Assembly: GCF_003626595.1 (NCBI RefSeq)
Contig: NZ_RBAK01000004.1
Span: forward strand, 186,001-250,000
Direction of reading: 5' to 3'
From: Micromonospora endolithica
GTDB lineage: Bacteria; Actinomycetota; Actinomycetes; Mycobacteriales; Micromonosporaceae
Length of the DNA stretch: 64,000 nucleotides
Shown: in pieces, positions 57,667 through 64,000 of the stretch
Layout of the letters: the number at the start of each line of letters is the position of its first letter
Numbering within the stretch: position 1 is the first letter of the stretch
Notes under the pieces: model-generated
Told to the model about the DNA's origin: nothing
The model's input: the letters and a program-made list of their open reading frames with translations, nothing else
Databases searched by the model: none
Made by a program: the position numbers and the translations under genes

Positions 57667-57790
57667 CGGCCCCGAAGTCCCTCGCCCCCGGTCCGCCGTC
57701 CATCCCGGCAGGTCCTTGTCGACCCGGACGGGATGGACGGCGGGTTGTCGAACGTGGTCGCAGCGGCGTCGACCGGGTTCGGCCCGGGCG

Positions 57791-57937
57791 TCAGCCGCTG
57801 ATCACCGGCCAGGCGTAGGCCAGCAGAGCACATGCCGCCCCGAGCAGTGCGAGCGAGAAACCCCGGGTCGGGATGGGCAGCGCGGCGAGCACGAGCAGGA
57901 TGACCGCGACGATGTAGAGAAACGCCTGTGCCGACAT
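57791..57937 (-). CDS. Small two-helix membrane protein (48 aa)
   Basis: A 48-aa protein: MSAQAFLYIVAVILLVLAAL, a short loop PIPTRGFS, then a second helix LALLGAACALLAYAWPVISG. ATG 57937 has GAGGAG 6 bases upstream, an excellent ribosome site, and the frame ends in TGA (57791-57793). Proteins like this are often conserved in actinobacteria but of unknown role; some act as small partners of larger membrane proteins. It is transcribed away from the DUF4287 gene. Confidence 0.7.
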   Translation of the reverse strand: MSAQAFLYIVAVILLVLAALPIPTRGFSLALLGAACALLAYAWPVISG

Positions 57938-58034
57938 GGCAGGCTCCTCAGAGGCTGGACGATGGGGTGCGATCTCTACCCCTGCCGACCTGGTCGCGAA
58001 ACCCGTGCCTGCCAGGGCGCCTGGCCGGCGCGAC

Positions 58035-58325
58035 TCAGGTCGGCCGGCCGGCTTTTCCGTCCAGCCACAGCGTGTCGGCGACGTCGCGGTGCGAGCCGGC
58101 CGAGCCGACGTGCGTGGCGCTGATGGTCGGCCCCTTCTTGATCACGTGGACCAGTGCCATGGCATGCCCGCGACCGAGGCCGTACTCGGCTTTCAGCCAG
58201 TCCACGATCACGCCGGCCTTCACGTCGACCGCGTCGTAGCCGTGTCGCTTGGCCTCGTCGACCAGGACACGCGGTGTCTTGCCCGTCTTGTCCTCGATCG
58301 CGTCGAGGTATGCCTGGAAGGACAT
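58035..58325 (-). CDS. DUF4287 domain protein
   Basis: A 96-aa soluble protein: SFQAYLDAIEDKTGKTPRVL, VKAGVIVDWLKAEYGLGRGH, MALVHVIKKGPTISA; these are the conserved blocks of DUF4287 (often found with a C-terminal DUF5655). Function is unknown. ATG 58325 is the best start; upstream in-frame codons have no ribosome site. Confidence 0.85.
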   Translation of the reverse strand: MSFQAYLDAIEDKTGKTPRVLVDEAKRHGYDAVDVKAGVIVDWLKAEYGLGRGHAMALVHVIKKGPTISATHVGSAGSHRDVADTLWLDGKAGRPT

Positions 58326-58482
58326 GGTGGTCGGCCTCGCATTCGGTAGTTGACGACACCTACTCTGCGCGAGCCCGAGGGGGTGATCAAGTAAGGTTCG
58401 GACCACGACCGTTGCGTAACGGGCAACGATCGACCCTTGATGTGGCGGATGCGGGCCGGCCGCCGCGTGGTAGACATGCCGC

Positions 58483-59043
58483 GTGGACGACCTGGTGCTG
58501 GACGCCGCCCGGGACTGCGTGCTGGCCTACGGGGTGCGGCGTACGACGTTGACGGACGTGGCGCGCCGGGCCGGGGTCTCGCGGATGACCGTCTACCGGC
58601 GCTGGCCCGACGTGCAGTCGCTGATCGGGGACCTGATGAGCCGGGAGTGGCACCAGGTGCTGGTGGCCACCGGGGAGGACGAGCGCGACGGGCCGGCCCG
58701 GTCCCGCCTCGTGGGGCGGGTGACGGCAGGGGCGCGCCTGTTGCGGGAGCACCCACTGCTGTGCAAGATCCGGGACGTCGATCCGGAGGTGCTGCTGCCG
58801 TACCTGCTGGATCGGCGTGGCGGCGGTCAGGACGAGATGCTGCGATTCCTGGCCACGGCGGTGGCCGGCGGCCAGGCCGACGGCTCGGTCCGGCCCGGCG
58901 ACGCCGGGCTGATGGCTCGCGCGGTCTACCTCACCGCGCAGTCCTTCGTGCTCTCCGTCCGGACGGTCGCCGACGGCACGCCGCTCGCCGAGTTCGACCG
59001 CGAGCTGGCCCGTCTGGTCGACGGCTACCTGCGCCCCGACTAA
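58483..59043 (+). CDS. TetR-family transcriptional regulator
   Basis: A 186-aa regulator. HTH at about 18-45 (LTDVARRAGVSRMTVYRRWP). The C-terminal part has TetR helices (VYLTAQSFVLSVRTVADGTP). GTG 58483. Its stop overlaps by 4 bases, in convergent orientation, the end of the diacylglycerol-kinase gene (59040), so it is a neighbour of the glycerolipid group and may regulate it. Confidence 0.88.
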   Translation: MDDLVLDAARDCVLAYGVRRTTLTDVARRAGVSRMTVYRRWPDVQSLIGDLMSREWHQVLVATGEDERDGPARSRLVGRVTAGARLLREHPLLCKIRDVDPEVLLPYLLDRRGGGQDEMLRFLATAVAGGQADGSVRPGDAGLMARAVYLTAQSFVLSVRTVADGTPLAEFDRELARLVDGYLRPD

Positions 59044-59903
59044 CCGGCGATGATCCGCAGCGCTCCGGGCCGCACCTCGACCTTCACCTCCGCCGTCTGG
59101 CCGACCGGGTCCCCGTCGCCGTAGACGACGACCGGCCGGTCCGCGCGTACGGTGACCGAGCCGGTGCGGTAGGCGGTGACCTGCCGCAGTCCCACGTGCG
59201 ATCCGGTACGCATCCGCCAGAGGGCGACCGGGAACAGCAGCCGGCTGGCGTGTCGGACCACCACCACCTCCAGGGTCCCGTCGTCGGGCCGTGCCCCCGG
59301 GGCGACGTGCAGCCCGTTGCCGTAGTACCCGCAGTTGGCCGCCACCACGGTGTACGCGTGCACCCGCTCCGTCCGGCCGTCCAGGGTGATCGTGTACCGG
59401 GTGCGGGGCCAGCGCAGCAGCGCGCGCAGACCGGTGCTGGGATACACCAGCGACGCGGGCAGGCGGGACCGGTTGGCCAGCTCGTTGGCGGCGGCGTCGA
59501 CCCCGACGTAGACGCTTCCGATGACCGTCTGCCCGGCGACGCGCAGCACGTCCAACTGTCGGGGCCGACCGTGCAGCAGCAGGTCGGCGACCTCGGTGGG
59601 GGAGTGCGGCAGTCGCAACTCACGTGCCAGGTCGTTGCCGCGTCCGGCGGGGATGACGCCGAGCGTCCCCCCGGCGTCGACGACGGCGGCGGCGAGCAGC
59701 CGGATGGTGCCGTCGCCACCGGCGGCGACCACGACCTCGCCGGCGTCGACCGCCTCGGTCGCGCACCGGCGAGCCTGCTCGGTGGTCTGCGTGTACTCCA
59801 CCCGGATCCGCGCGCCGGCGGCACGCAGATGGTGGGCCACCGGCATCAGGCGGGACAGCCCTCGGCGCGCGGCCGGGCCGAGGATCACCGCGAAGGTGCG
59901 CAC
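59040..59903 (-). CDS. Diacylglycerol kinase-like lipid kinase
   Basis: A 287-aa DAGK catalytic-domain protein. The ATP-binding loop is VVAAGGDGTIRLLAAAVVDA; GVIPAGRGNDLARELRLPHS is the next family block; later motifs include VNCGYYGNGLHVAPGARPDD-like ANCGYYGNGLHVAPGARPDD. It would phosphorylate diacylglycerol, ceramide-like or related lipid alcohols. GTG start; it follows the alkyl-DHAP-synthase-like gene with a one-base gap, so the two form an operon. Confidence 0.9.
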   Translation of the reverse strand: MRTFAVILGPAARRGLSRLMPVAHHLRAAGARIRVEYTQTTEQARRCATEAVDAGEVVVAAGGDGTIRLLAAAVVDAGGTLGVIPAGRGNDLARELRLPHSPTEVADLLLHGRPRQLDVLRVAGQTVIGSVYVGVDAAANELANRSRLPASLVYPSTGLRALLRWPRTRYTITLDGRTERVHAYTVVAANCGYYGNGLHVAPGARPDDGTLEVVVVRHASRLLFPVALWRMRTGSHVGLRQVTAYRTGSVTVRADRPVVVYGDGDPVGQTAEVKVEVRPGALRIIAG

Positions 59904-59904
59904 C

Positions 59905-61470
59905 TCACGGCACCAGGATGCCGGGATTGAGGATGCCGGCCGGATCCAGGTGCCGTTTGACCGTGCGGAGCAGGTCCACGGCGACGTCCCCGATCTCGGT
60001 GGCGTACCACTGCCGGTGGTCGGCGCCGACCCCGTGGTGGTGGGTGATGGTGGCGCCCGCGGCGATGATCGCGTCGCCGGCCGCCGCCTTCGCGGTGTGC
60101 CACCGGCCGATCGGGTCCGGCCCGGGGGAGCAGATCACCGTGAAGTACAGCGAGGCGCCCGTTTCGTAGACGTGGGACACGTGGCCCAGCACCAGCGCCC
60201 CGTCCGGCAGCGCGTCGAGCAGAGCCGCCCGGACGCGCTGGTACACCTGCGGCAGCGTCGACCAGTACGCCGCGGTCTCCAGGGTCTCGGCGAACGCGCC
60301 GGCCTCCAGCAGCGCGTCACGCAGGTACGGGGCGTCGAAGCGGTGCCGCACCCACTGCTGCCCCGCCTCGGCTCCCAGCGGCACTCCGCCGTGCGCGGCG
60401 AGTACGCCGGCGGCCGCCTCGGCGGTGGGGTGGACGTCGGCCCCCTCGTACCCGGCGATCAGCAGGCACCCGCCGTCCGACCGGCCGGAGCCGGCCGCCC
60501 CGATCATGGTCTCGATCTCGTCGGAGAGTCGCAGCACGGTGGGTCGTGGTCCGTCCTGCGCCAACCGGCGTACCGCGTCCAGGCCGGCGGCGAACGACTC
60601 GAACCGCCAGCCCTCGTGGTGTGACTGCGCCGGCAGGGGACGTACCCGCACGGTGACGTCGGTGATGATGCCGAGCGTGCCCTCGCTGCCCAGGAAGAGC
60701 TGCCGCAGGTCGGGACCGGCCGCCGAGGCGGGCGCGCGACCGATCCGGACGGTGCCCCGGGGCGTGGCGACCGTCAGCGCCGTCACCATGTCGTCGAAGC
60801 GACCGTAGCCGGCGGACGCCTGCCCGGAGGAGCGGGTGGCGGCGAAGCCGCCGATGGTCGCGTACTCGTAGGACTGGGGAACGTGGCCGAGGGTCAGCCC
60901 GTGCGCGGCGAGCAGCTGCGCGGCCCGCGGGGCGGGCAGCCCCGCCTGCAGGGTGGCGGTCCGGGACACCGGGTCGACGGAGACGACGTCGTCGAGCCGG
61001 CAGAGGTCGACGGTCACGTGCCGGGCGGCGGCGGGAGTCAGGCCACCCACCACGGAGGTGCCGCCGCCGAAGGGGACGACCGGCACGCCGCGTGCGGAGC
61101 AGACGTCGAGTACGGCCACCACCTCGGCGTGGTCGGCCGGGCGGATCACCGCCTGCGGGGCGAGGGTCGGCCGGCCGAGCCGGTCGCGCAGCAGGTCCGG
61201 GGTGGACATGCCGGACGCCCGGCGGGCCCGGGCCGGCGCGGCGGTCACCACGTGCTCGTCGCCGACCGCGTGCCGAAGTGCGTCGAGGACCACCTCGTCC
61301 AGTTCGCAGTCCGGCAGGGCGACCTCGGCCAGCGGCACGGCCGGCGGTGGCGGCGTCAGGTCGAGCACCTGCGCCAGCAGTTTCCGCGCGCCGTCCGGCA
61401 GTTCCCGGGCGGCCTGCGCCGTTCCCCAGCGGGCCCATCCGGTGTCCGACGCTTCCCCTCGCTCATCCAT
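59905..61470 (-). CDS. FAD-binding oxidase, alkyl-dihydroxyacetone-phosphate-synthase-like
   Basis: A 521-aa FAD_binding_4 protein. The PP-loop is VPVVPFGGGTSVVGGLTPAA; LGHVPQSYEYATIGGFAATR, SSGQASAGYGRFDDMV and LFLGSEGTLGIITDVTVRV are AGPS and FAD-oxidase family blocks. The C-terminal SHVYETGASLYFT and TITHHHGVGADHRQWY contain the His triplet essential in AGPS. In eukaryotes AGPS makes the ether bond of plasmalogens; bacterial homologues are poorly known. ATG 61470. Divergent from glpD and followed by the lipid kinase, which supports a glycerol-lipid role. Confidence 0.9.
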   Translation of the reverse strand: MDERGEASDTGWARWGTAQAARELPDGARKLLAQVLDLTPPPPAVPLAEVALPDCELDEVVLDALRHAVGDEHVVTAAPARARRASGMSTPDLLRDRLGRPTLAPQAVIRPADHAEVVAVLDVCSARGVPVVPFGGGTSVVGGLTPAAARHVTVDLCRLDDVVSVDPVSRTATLQAGLPAPRAAQLLAAHGLTLGHVPQSYEYATIGGFAATRSSGQASAGYGRFDDMVTALTVATPRGTVRIGRAPASAAGPDLRQLFLGSEGTLGIITDVTVRVRPLPAQSHHEGWRFESFAAGLDAVRRLAQDGPRPTVLRLSDEIETMIGAAGSGRSDGGCLLIAGYEGADVHPTAEAAAGVLAAHGGVPLGAEAGQQWVRHRFDAPYLRDALLEAGAFAETLETAAYWSTLPQVYQRVRAALLDALPDGALVLGHVSHVYETGASLYFTVICSPGPDPIGRWHTAKAAAGDAIIAAGATITHHHGVGADHRQWYATEIGDVAVDLLRTVKRHLDPAGILNPGILVP

Positions 61471-61472
61471 GT

Positions 61473-61497
61473 GTGACAGAGTTACATCCAATGTCAC
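61473..61497. promoter_or_regulatory. Inverted repeat between the divergent AGPS-like and glpD genes
   Basis: GTGACA and its complement TGTCAC are separated by 13 bases (25 bp in total), in an AT-rich patch 19 bases before the glpD start and 3 bases before the AGPS-like start. It is a candidate operator for the TetR regulator encoded at the other end of the group, or for a GlpR-like protein. Confidence 0.5.
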
Positions 61498-61515
61498 TTA
61501 GTGCAAGGAGTTCGG

Positions 61516-63030
61516 GTGGAGGCATCACTGACCGGCGCCCGGCGTGACCGTGACCTGGCCGAGCTGGCCGCCGGCACCACCGTCGACGTCCTCGTGGTCG
61601 GGCTGGGCGTCACCGGCGCCGGGGTGGCGCTCGACGCCGCCAGCCGGGGACTGTCCGTGGTCGCCGTCGACGCGCACGACCTGGCGCACGGCACCTCCCG
61701 GTGGAGTTCCAAGCTCGTGCACGGGGGGCTCCGCTACCTCGCCCACGGCGAGGTCGGCGTCGCCTACGAGAGCGCGGCGGAGCGTCACCTGCTGCTGACG
61801 CGTACCGCCCCGCACCTCACCCGGCCGCTGCCCATGCTGCTGCCGTCGACCGCCTTCACCACCGGTTGGCAGGACCGCGCCGCGGCGGCCGGGCTGCGCG
61901 CCGGAGACCTGCTCCGTACCTGCGCCGGGACGTCCCGCCGCGCCCTTCCCGGCACCCGCCGGCTCGGGGCGGCCGAGGCCGGCGCGATGGCACCGGCGCT
62001 GCGCCCGGCCGGGTTACGCGGCGCGCAGCTCTCCTGGGACGGGCAACTCTGCGACGACGCCCGACTCGTCGTCGGCCTGGCCCGCGCCGCCGCCGCCCAC
62101 TCCGCGCGCATCCTGCCCCGGTGCCGAGCCGTCGATCTGCACCGCGACGGCGCCACCATCGTGGACACCCGCACCGGCAGCCGGCTGACCGTCTCCGCCC
62201 GCGCCGTGGTCAACGCCACCGGTGTGTGGGCGGGCGACCTCACCCCGCACGTCCGGCTGCGCCCGTCGCGGGGTACGCACATCGTGCTGTCCGCCGCCCG
62301 GCTGGGCGGCCTCTGGACCGGGCTGACGATTCCGGTTCCCGGTGAGTTCACCCGTTACGTCTTCGCGCTGCCCCAGACCGACGGCCTGGTCTACGCCGGC
62401 CTGACCGACGAGGCGGTGGACGGACCCGTGCCCGACGTGCCGGAAGCCACCGAGGCCGACATCGCGTTCCTGCTCGACGTGCTCAACAGTGTCCTCGACG
62501 TGCCCCTGCGACCGTCCGACGTGCTCGGCGCGTACGCCGGTCTGCGCCCGCTGCTGGACGGTGCCGCCCGGACCGCCGACATCTCCCGGCGACACGCGGT
62601 CATCGACGATCCGGACGGCATCATCAGCGTGGTCGGCGGCAAGCTCACCACCTACCGCCGGATGGCGCAGGACGCCGTCGACACCGCGGTGCGTACGCGT
62701 CGACTCACCGCGGGCCCCTGTCGTACCCGGCGGCTCCCGCTGCCCGGGGCGGCGAGCCGGGCGCAACTGGCCCGGGTGCCGGCACCCCGCCGGCTGGTCC
62801 AGCGCTACGGCACCGAGGCGGTCGACGTGCTGGCCGGGGCGCCGGTCGAGCTGCACCGGCCGATCGGGCCCGACATCCCGGTCACCGGGGCCGAGCTGCT
62901 CTGGGCCGTCCGACACGAACTCGCGCTCACCGTCGACGATCTGCTCGACCGGCGTACCCGCGTCGGGCTCGTCCCGGCGCACCGGGAGACCGCGCTGCCG
63001 GTGGCGCGGGACATCCTCGCGCGGGGATGA
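61516..63030 (+). CDS. glpD: Glycerol-3-phosphate dehydrogenase/oxidase
   Basis: A 504-aa flavoprotein. The FAD loop is VVGLGVTGAGVALDAASRGL; the signature SSKLVHGGLRYLAHGEVGVA with the preceding HGTSRWSS matches glycerol-3-phosphate dehydrogenases (GlpD/GlpA). Later blocks are DARLVVGLARAAAAHSARIL, VVNATGVWAGDL, RPSRGTHIVLS, YVFALPQTDGLVYAGLTDEA and GAYAGLRPLLD. It oxidises sn-glycerol 3-phosphate to DHAP, feeding quinone. GTG 61516 has AAGGAG 6 bases upstream; GTG 61501 would add five residues. Confidence 0.93.
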   Translation: MEASLTGARRDRDLAELAAGTTVDVLVVGLGVTGAGVALDAASRGLSVVAVDAHDLAHGTSRWSSKLVHGGLRYLAHGEVGVAYESAAERHLLLTRTAPHLTRPLPMLLPSTAFTTGWQDRAAAAGLRAGDLLRTCAGTSRRALPGTRRLGAAEAGAMAPALRPAGLRGAQLSWDGQLCDDARLVVGLARAAAAHSARILPRCRAVDLHRDGATIVDTRTGSRLTVSARAVVNATGVWAGDLTPHVRLRPSRGTHIVLSAARLGGLWTGLTIPVPGEFTRYVFALPQTDGLVYAGLTDEAVDGPVPDVPEATEADIAFLLDVLNSVLDVPLRPSDVLGAYAGLRPLLDGAARTADISRRHAVIDDPDGIISVVGGKLTTYRRMAQDAVDTAVRTRRLTAGPCRTRRLPLPGAASRAQLARVPAPRRLVQRYGTEAVDVLAGAPVELHRPIGPDIPVTGAELLWAVRHELALTVDDLLDRRTRVGLVPAHRETALPVARDILARG

Positions 63031-63079
63031 TCCTCCCCGCCGGTGCTCGTCTGCGTGCAGCGGTTGCGGGTGTCGGACG

Positions 63080-63451
63080 CTATCGCCGGCCAGCCTGGCG
63101 GAGCATCGCGTCGGTCTCGGCGTCGGGCATGAGCTCCCGGACCTCCTGCGCGCAGCGGCAACCGGCGGCGATCCTGGCCGCCCACTTCAGCGCCTCCTCG
63201 CGGGAGGCCACCTCGACGATCGAGAACCCGCCGATGACCGCCTTGGTCTCCGGGTAGGGCCCATCGGTGACCACCCCGTCCGTGCCCACGATGCTCGCCT
63301 GCTGCCGCTGGAGTCCGGCGCCGAACACCCACACGCCGGCTTCCGCGGCCTCCCGGACCACCGCGTGCGAGGCCCTACTCACCTCGGTCCAGTCCGCGTC
63401 GGGGATGTGGTCCATCGCGCCGTCATTGAACGAGATCAAGTACCGGGCCAC
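63080..63451 (-). CDS. YCII-related domain protein
   Basis: A 123-aa dimeric alpha-beta protein of the YCII/DGPF type: ARYLISFNDGAMDHIPDADW, GVWVFGAGLQRQQASIVGTD, then VVTDGPYPETKAVIGGFSIV, which contains the DGPF/DGPY family motif. These small proteins often sit near ECF sigma factors or act in catabolism; function is unknown. GTG 63451 has GGGAG 7 bases upstream. Confidence 0.88.
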   Translation of the reverse strand: MARYLISFNDGAMDHIPDADWTEVSRASHAVVREAAEAGVWVFGAGLQRQQASIVGTDGVVTDGPYPETKAVIGGFSIVEVASREEALKWAARIAAGCRCAQEVRELMPDAETDAMLRQAGRR

Positions 63452-63559
63452 CGGATGACTCCCTTGTCACGGCGGCCCCTCCGGCCGCCTCTCACCTGTT
63501 CTACGAACGACCCGCCCCGGATCCGACGCCGTGCCGGAGAAATCTTCAACGGGCGTTCC

Positions 63560-64000
63560 TCAGCCGCGCACGAGGGCGTCGTACACCGTGGCGAACCGCG
63601 CGCGCCGTCCGGCGTAGTGCGCGACGTGCGCCGGTCGGGGTTCGTAGGTCGCTCCGGTGGTCCGGGGGGCGCGCGGGACGTCCGGCGCCAGGACGTCCAG
63701 CGCGAGCAGCGCGGTGCCACGCTGCGTGGCGCGCCGCCGGGTCACGTGCGTGACGGGCCGCCCGAGCACGTCCGCGAGGATCTGGAGCCATTCCGGGTGG
63801 TCGTTGCTGACCCGCCCGGACGCCGCGACCTCCAGGACCCGCGGGGCGGCCGGGTGCAACTCGTCGGTGACGCGCGCGTAGGTCATGGCGACGCCCTCGA
63901 CGATCCCGCGGAACAGGGCGTCGGCGTCCGTGGCCGCCGACACTCCGCCGAGCACGGCGCGGGCCCCGCCGACCCAGCCCGGCGCGCGTTCACCGGTGAG
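63560..64000 (-). CDS. FGGY-family carbohydrate kinase, C-terminal part (runs off the window)
   Basis: The last 146 codons are inside; the 5' end is beyond base 64000. The visible part has the FGGY C-terminal domain: GERAPGWVGGARAVLGGVSA, FRGIVEGVAMTYARVTDELH, ASGRVSNDHPEWLQILADVL, and RATQRGTALLALDVL. In FGGY kinases GERAPGW and the ASGR..N..W block are typical of gluconokinase- and xylulokinase-type members. It would phosphorylate a sugar or polyol. The sugar cannot be told from this half. Confidence 0.85.
   Translation of the reverse strand, partial: LTGERAPGWVGGARAVLGGVSAATDADALFRGIVEGVAMTYARVTDELHPAAPRVLEVAASGRVSNDHPEWLQILADVLGRPVTHVTRRRATQRGTALLALDVLAPDVPRAPRTTGATYEPRPAHVAHYAGRRARFATVYDALVRG

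Noticed and set aside
1-64000. tRNA, rRNA, insertion sequences and phage genes
   Set aside because: I looked for cloverleaf-like, rRNA-like, transposase and integrase sequences and saw none I could support; a covariance-model scan would settle the RNA question.

Overview
The window looks like chromosome of a high-GC actinomycete, most likely Micromonospora or a close relative (Micromonosporaceae). The evidence is very high GC with GC-rich third codon positions, many GTG starts, tightly packed ATGA/GTGA-coupled operons, an actinobacterial-type Rieske/diheme cytochrome c pair, a DUF574-type SAM methyltransferase, many ECF sigma factors and TetR regulators, and a short repeat around 49.7 kb of a kind I associate with Micromonospora genomes. 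I saw no rRNA, tRNA, CRISPR array, transposase or intact phage gene. The genus is an inference.

Layout. 1-13 kb: edge of a flavoprotein gene, a PAS-GAF sensor, a DUF4260 membrane protein next to a broken hydrolase, a secreted PHB-depolymerase-like esterase, a CPBP membrane protease, a 1060-aa secreted coiled-coil protein, a small unknown protein, a NarL-type two-component pair, a relic of a DNA-binding gene, and a DinB-like protein. 13.3-17.9 kb: a compact graspetide (ATP-grasp RiPP) operon with a precursor-like protein, a Cys-containing precursor, the ATP-grasp ligase, a MauE-thioredoxin membrane protein and an ABC exporter. 17.9-21.4 kb: a large secreted hydrolase-like protein and an orphan two-domain SagB-type oxidoreductase. 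21.8-24.8 kb: a coupled operon of ACAD-like protein, PIG-L deacetylase, SAM methyltransferase and family-2 glycosyltransferase. 24.9-35.3 kb: regulators and small enzymes, including MarR-GNAT and GNAT-SnoaL fusions, two TetR genes with palindromic operators, a Tat-exported flavoenzyme with a carbohydrate-binding-like tail, and a scar joining a sigma-factor 5' end to a beta-helix 3' end. 35.6-40.3 kb: a Ser/Thr kinase whose extracellular domain is a CBM2-like module, then qcrC, qcrA and an LpqE-like lipoprotein without qcrB.

41.0-50.5 kb: a nine-gene, almost entirely translationally coupled operon: inositol-3-phosphate synthase, HD-like protein, methyltransferase, Gfo/Idh/MocA dehydrogenase, MBL-fold protein with zinc ribbon, YcaO enzyme, TIM-barrel isomerase, GT4 glycosyltransferase and PIG-L deacetylase. 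No precursor peptide is visible. The gene set reads like a pathway to an inositol-derived, mycothiol-like glycosylated small molecule, with the YcaO doing ATP-dependent amide or thioamide chemistry. This is the best candidate for an undescribed system here.

50.6-64.0 kb: a three-repeat secreted protein divergent from a membrane-anchored ECF sigma factor, a second ECF sigma factor (SnoaL tail) with a cupin-like/DUF6069 partner, PadR with a 24-bp palindrome, a large acyl-CoA dehydrogenase, a 48-aa membrane peptide, a DUF4287 protein, and a glycerolipid-flavoured group (TetR, diacylglycerol kinase, alkyl-DHAP-synthase-like oxidase, GlpD). The window ends with a YCII-domain protein and the 3' end of an FGGY sugar kinase.
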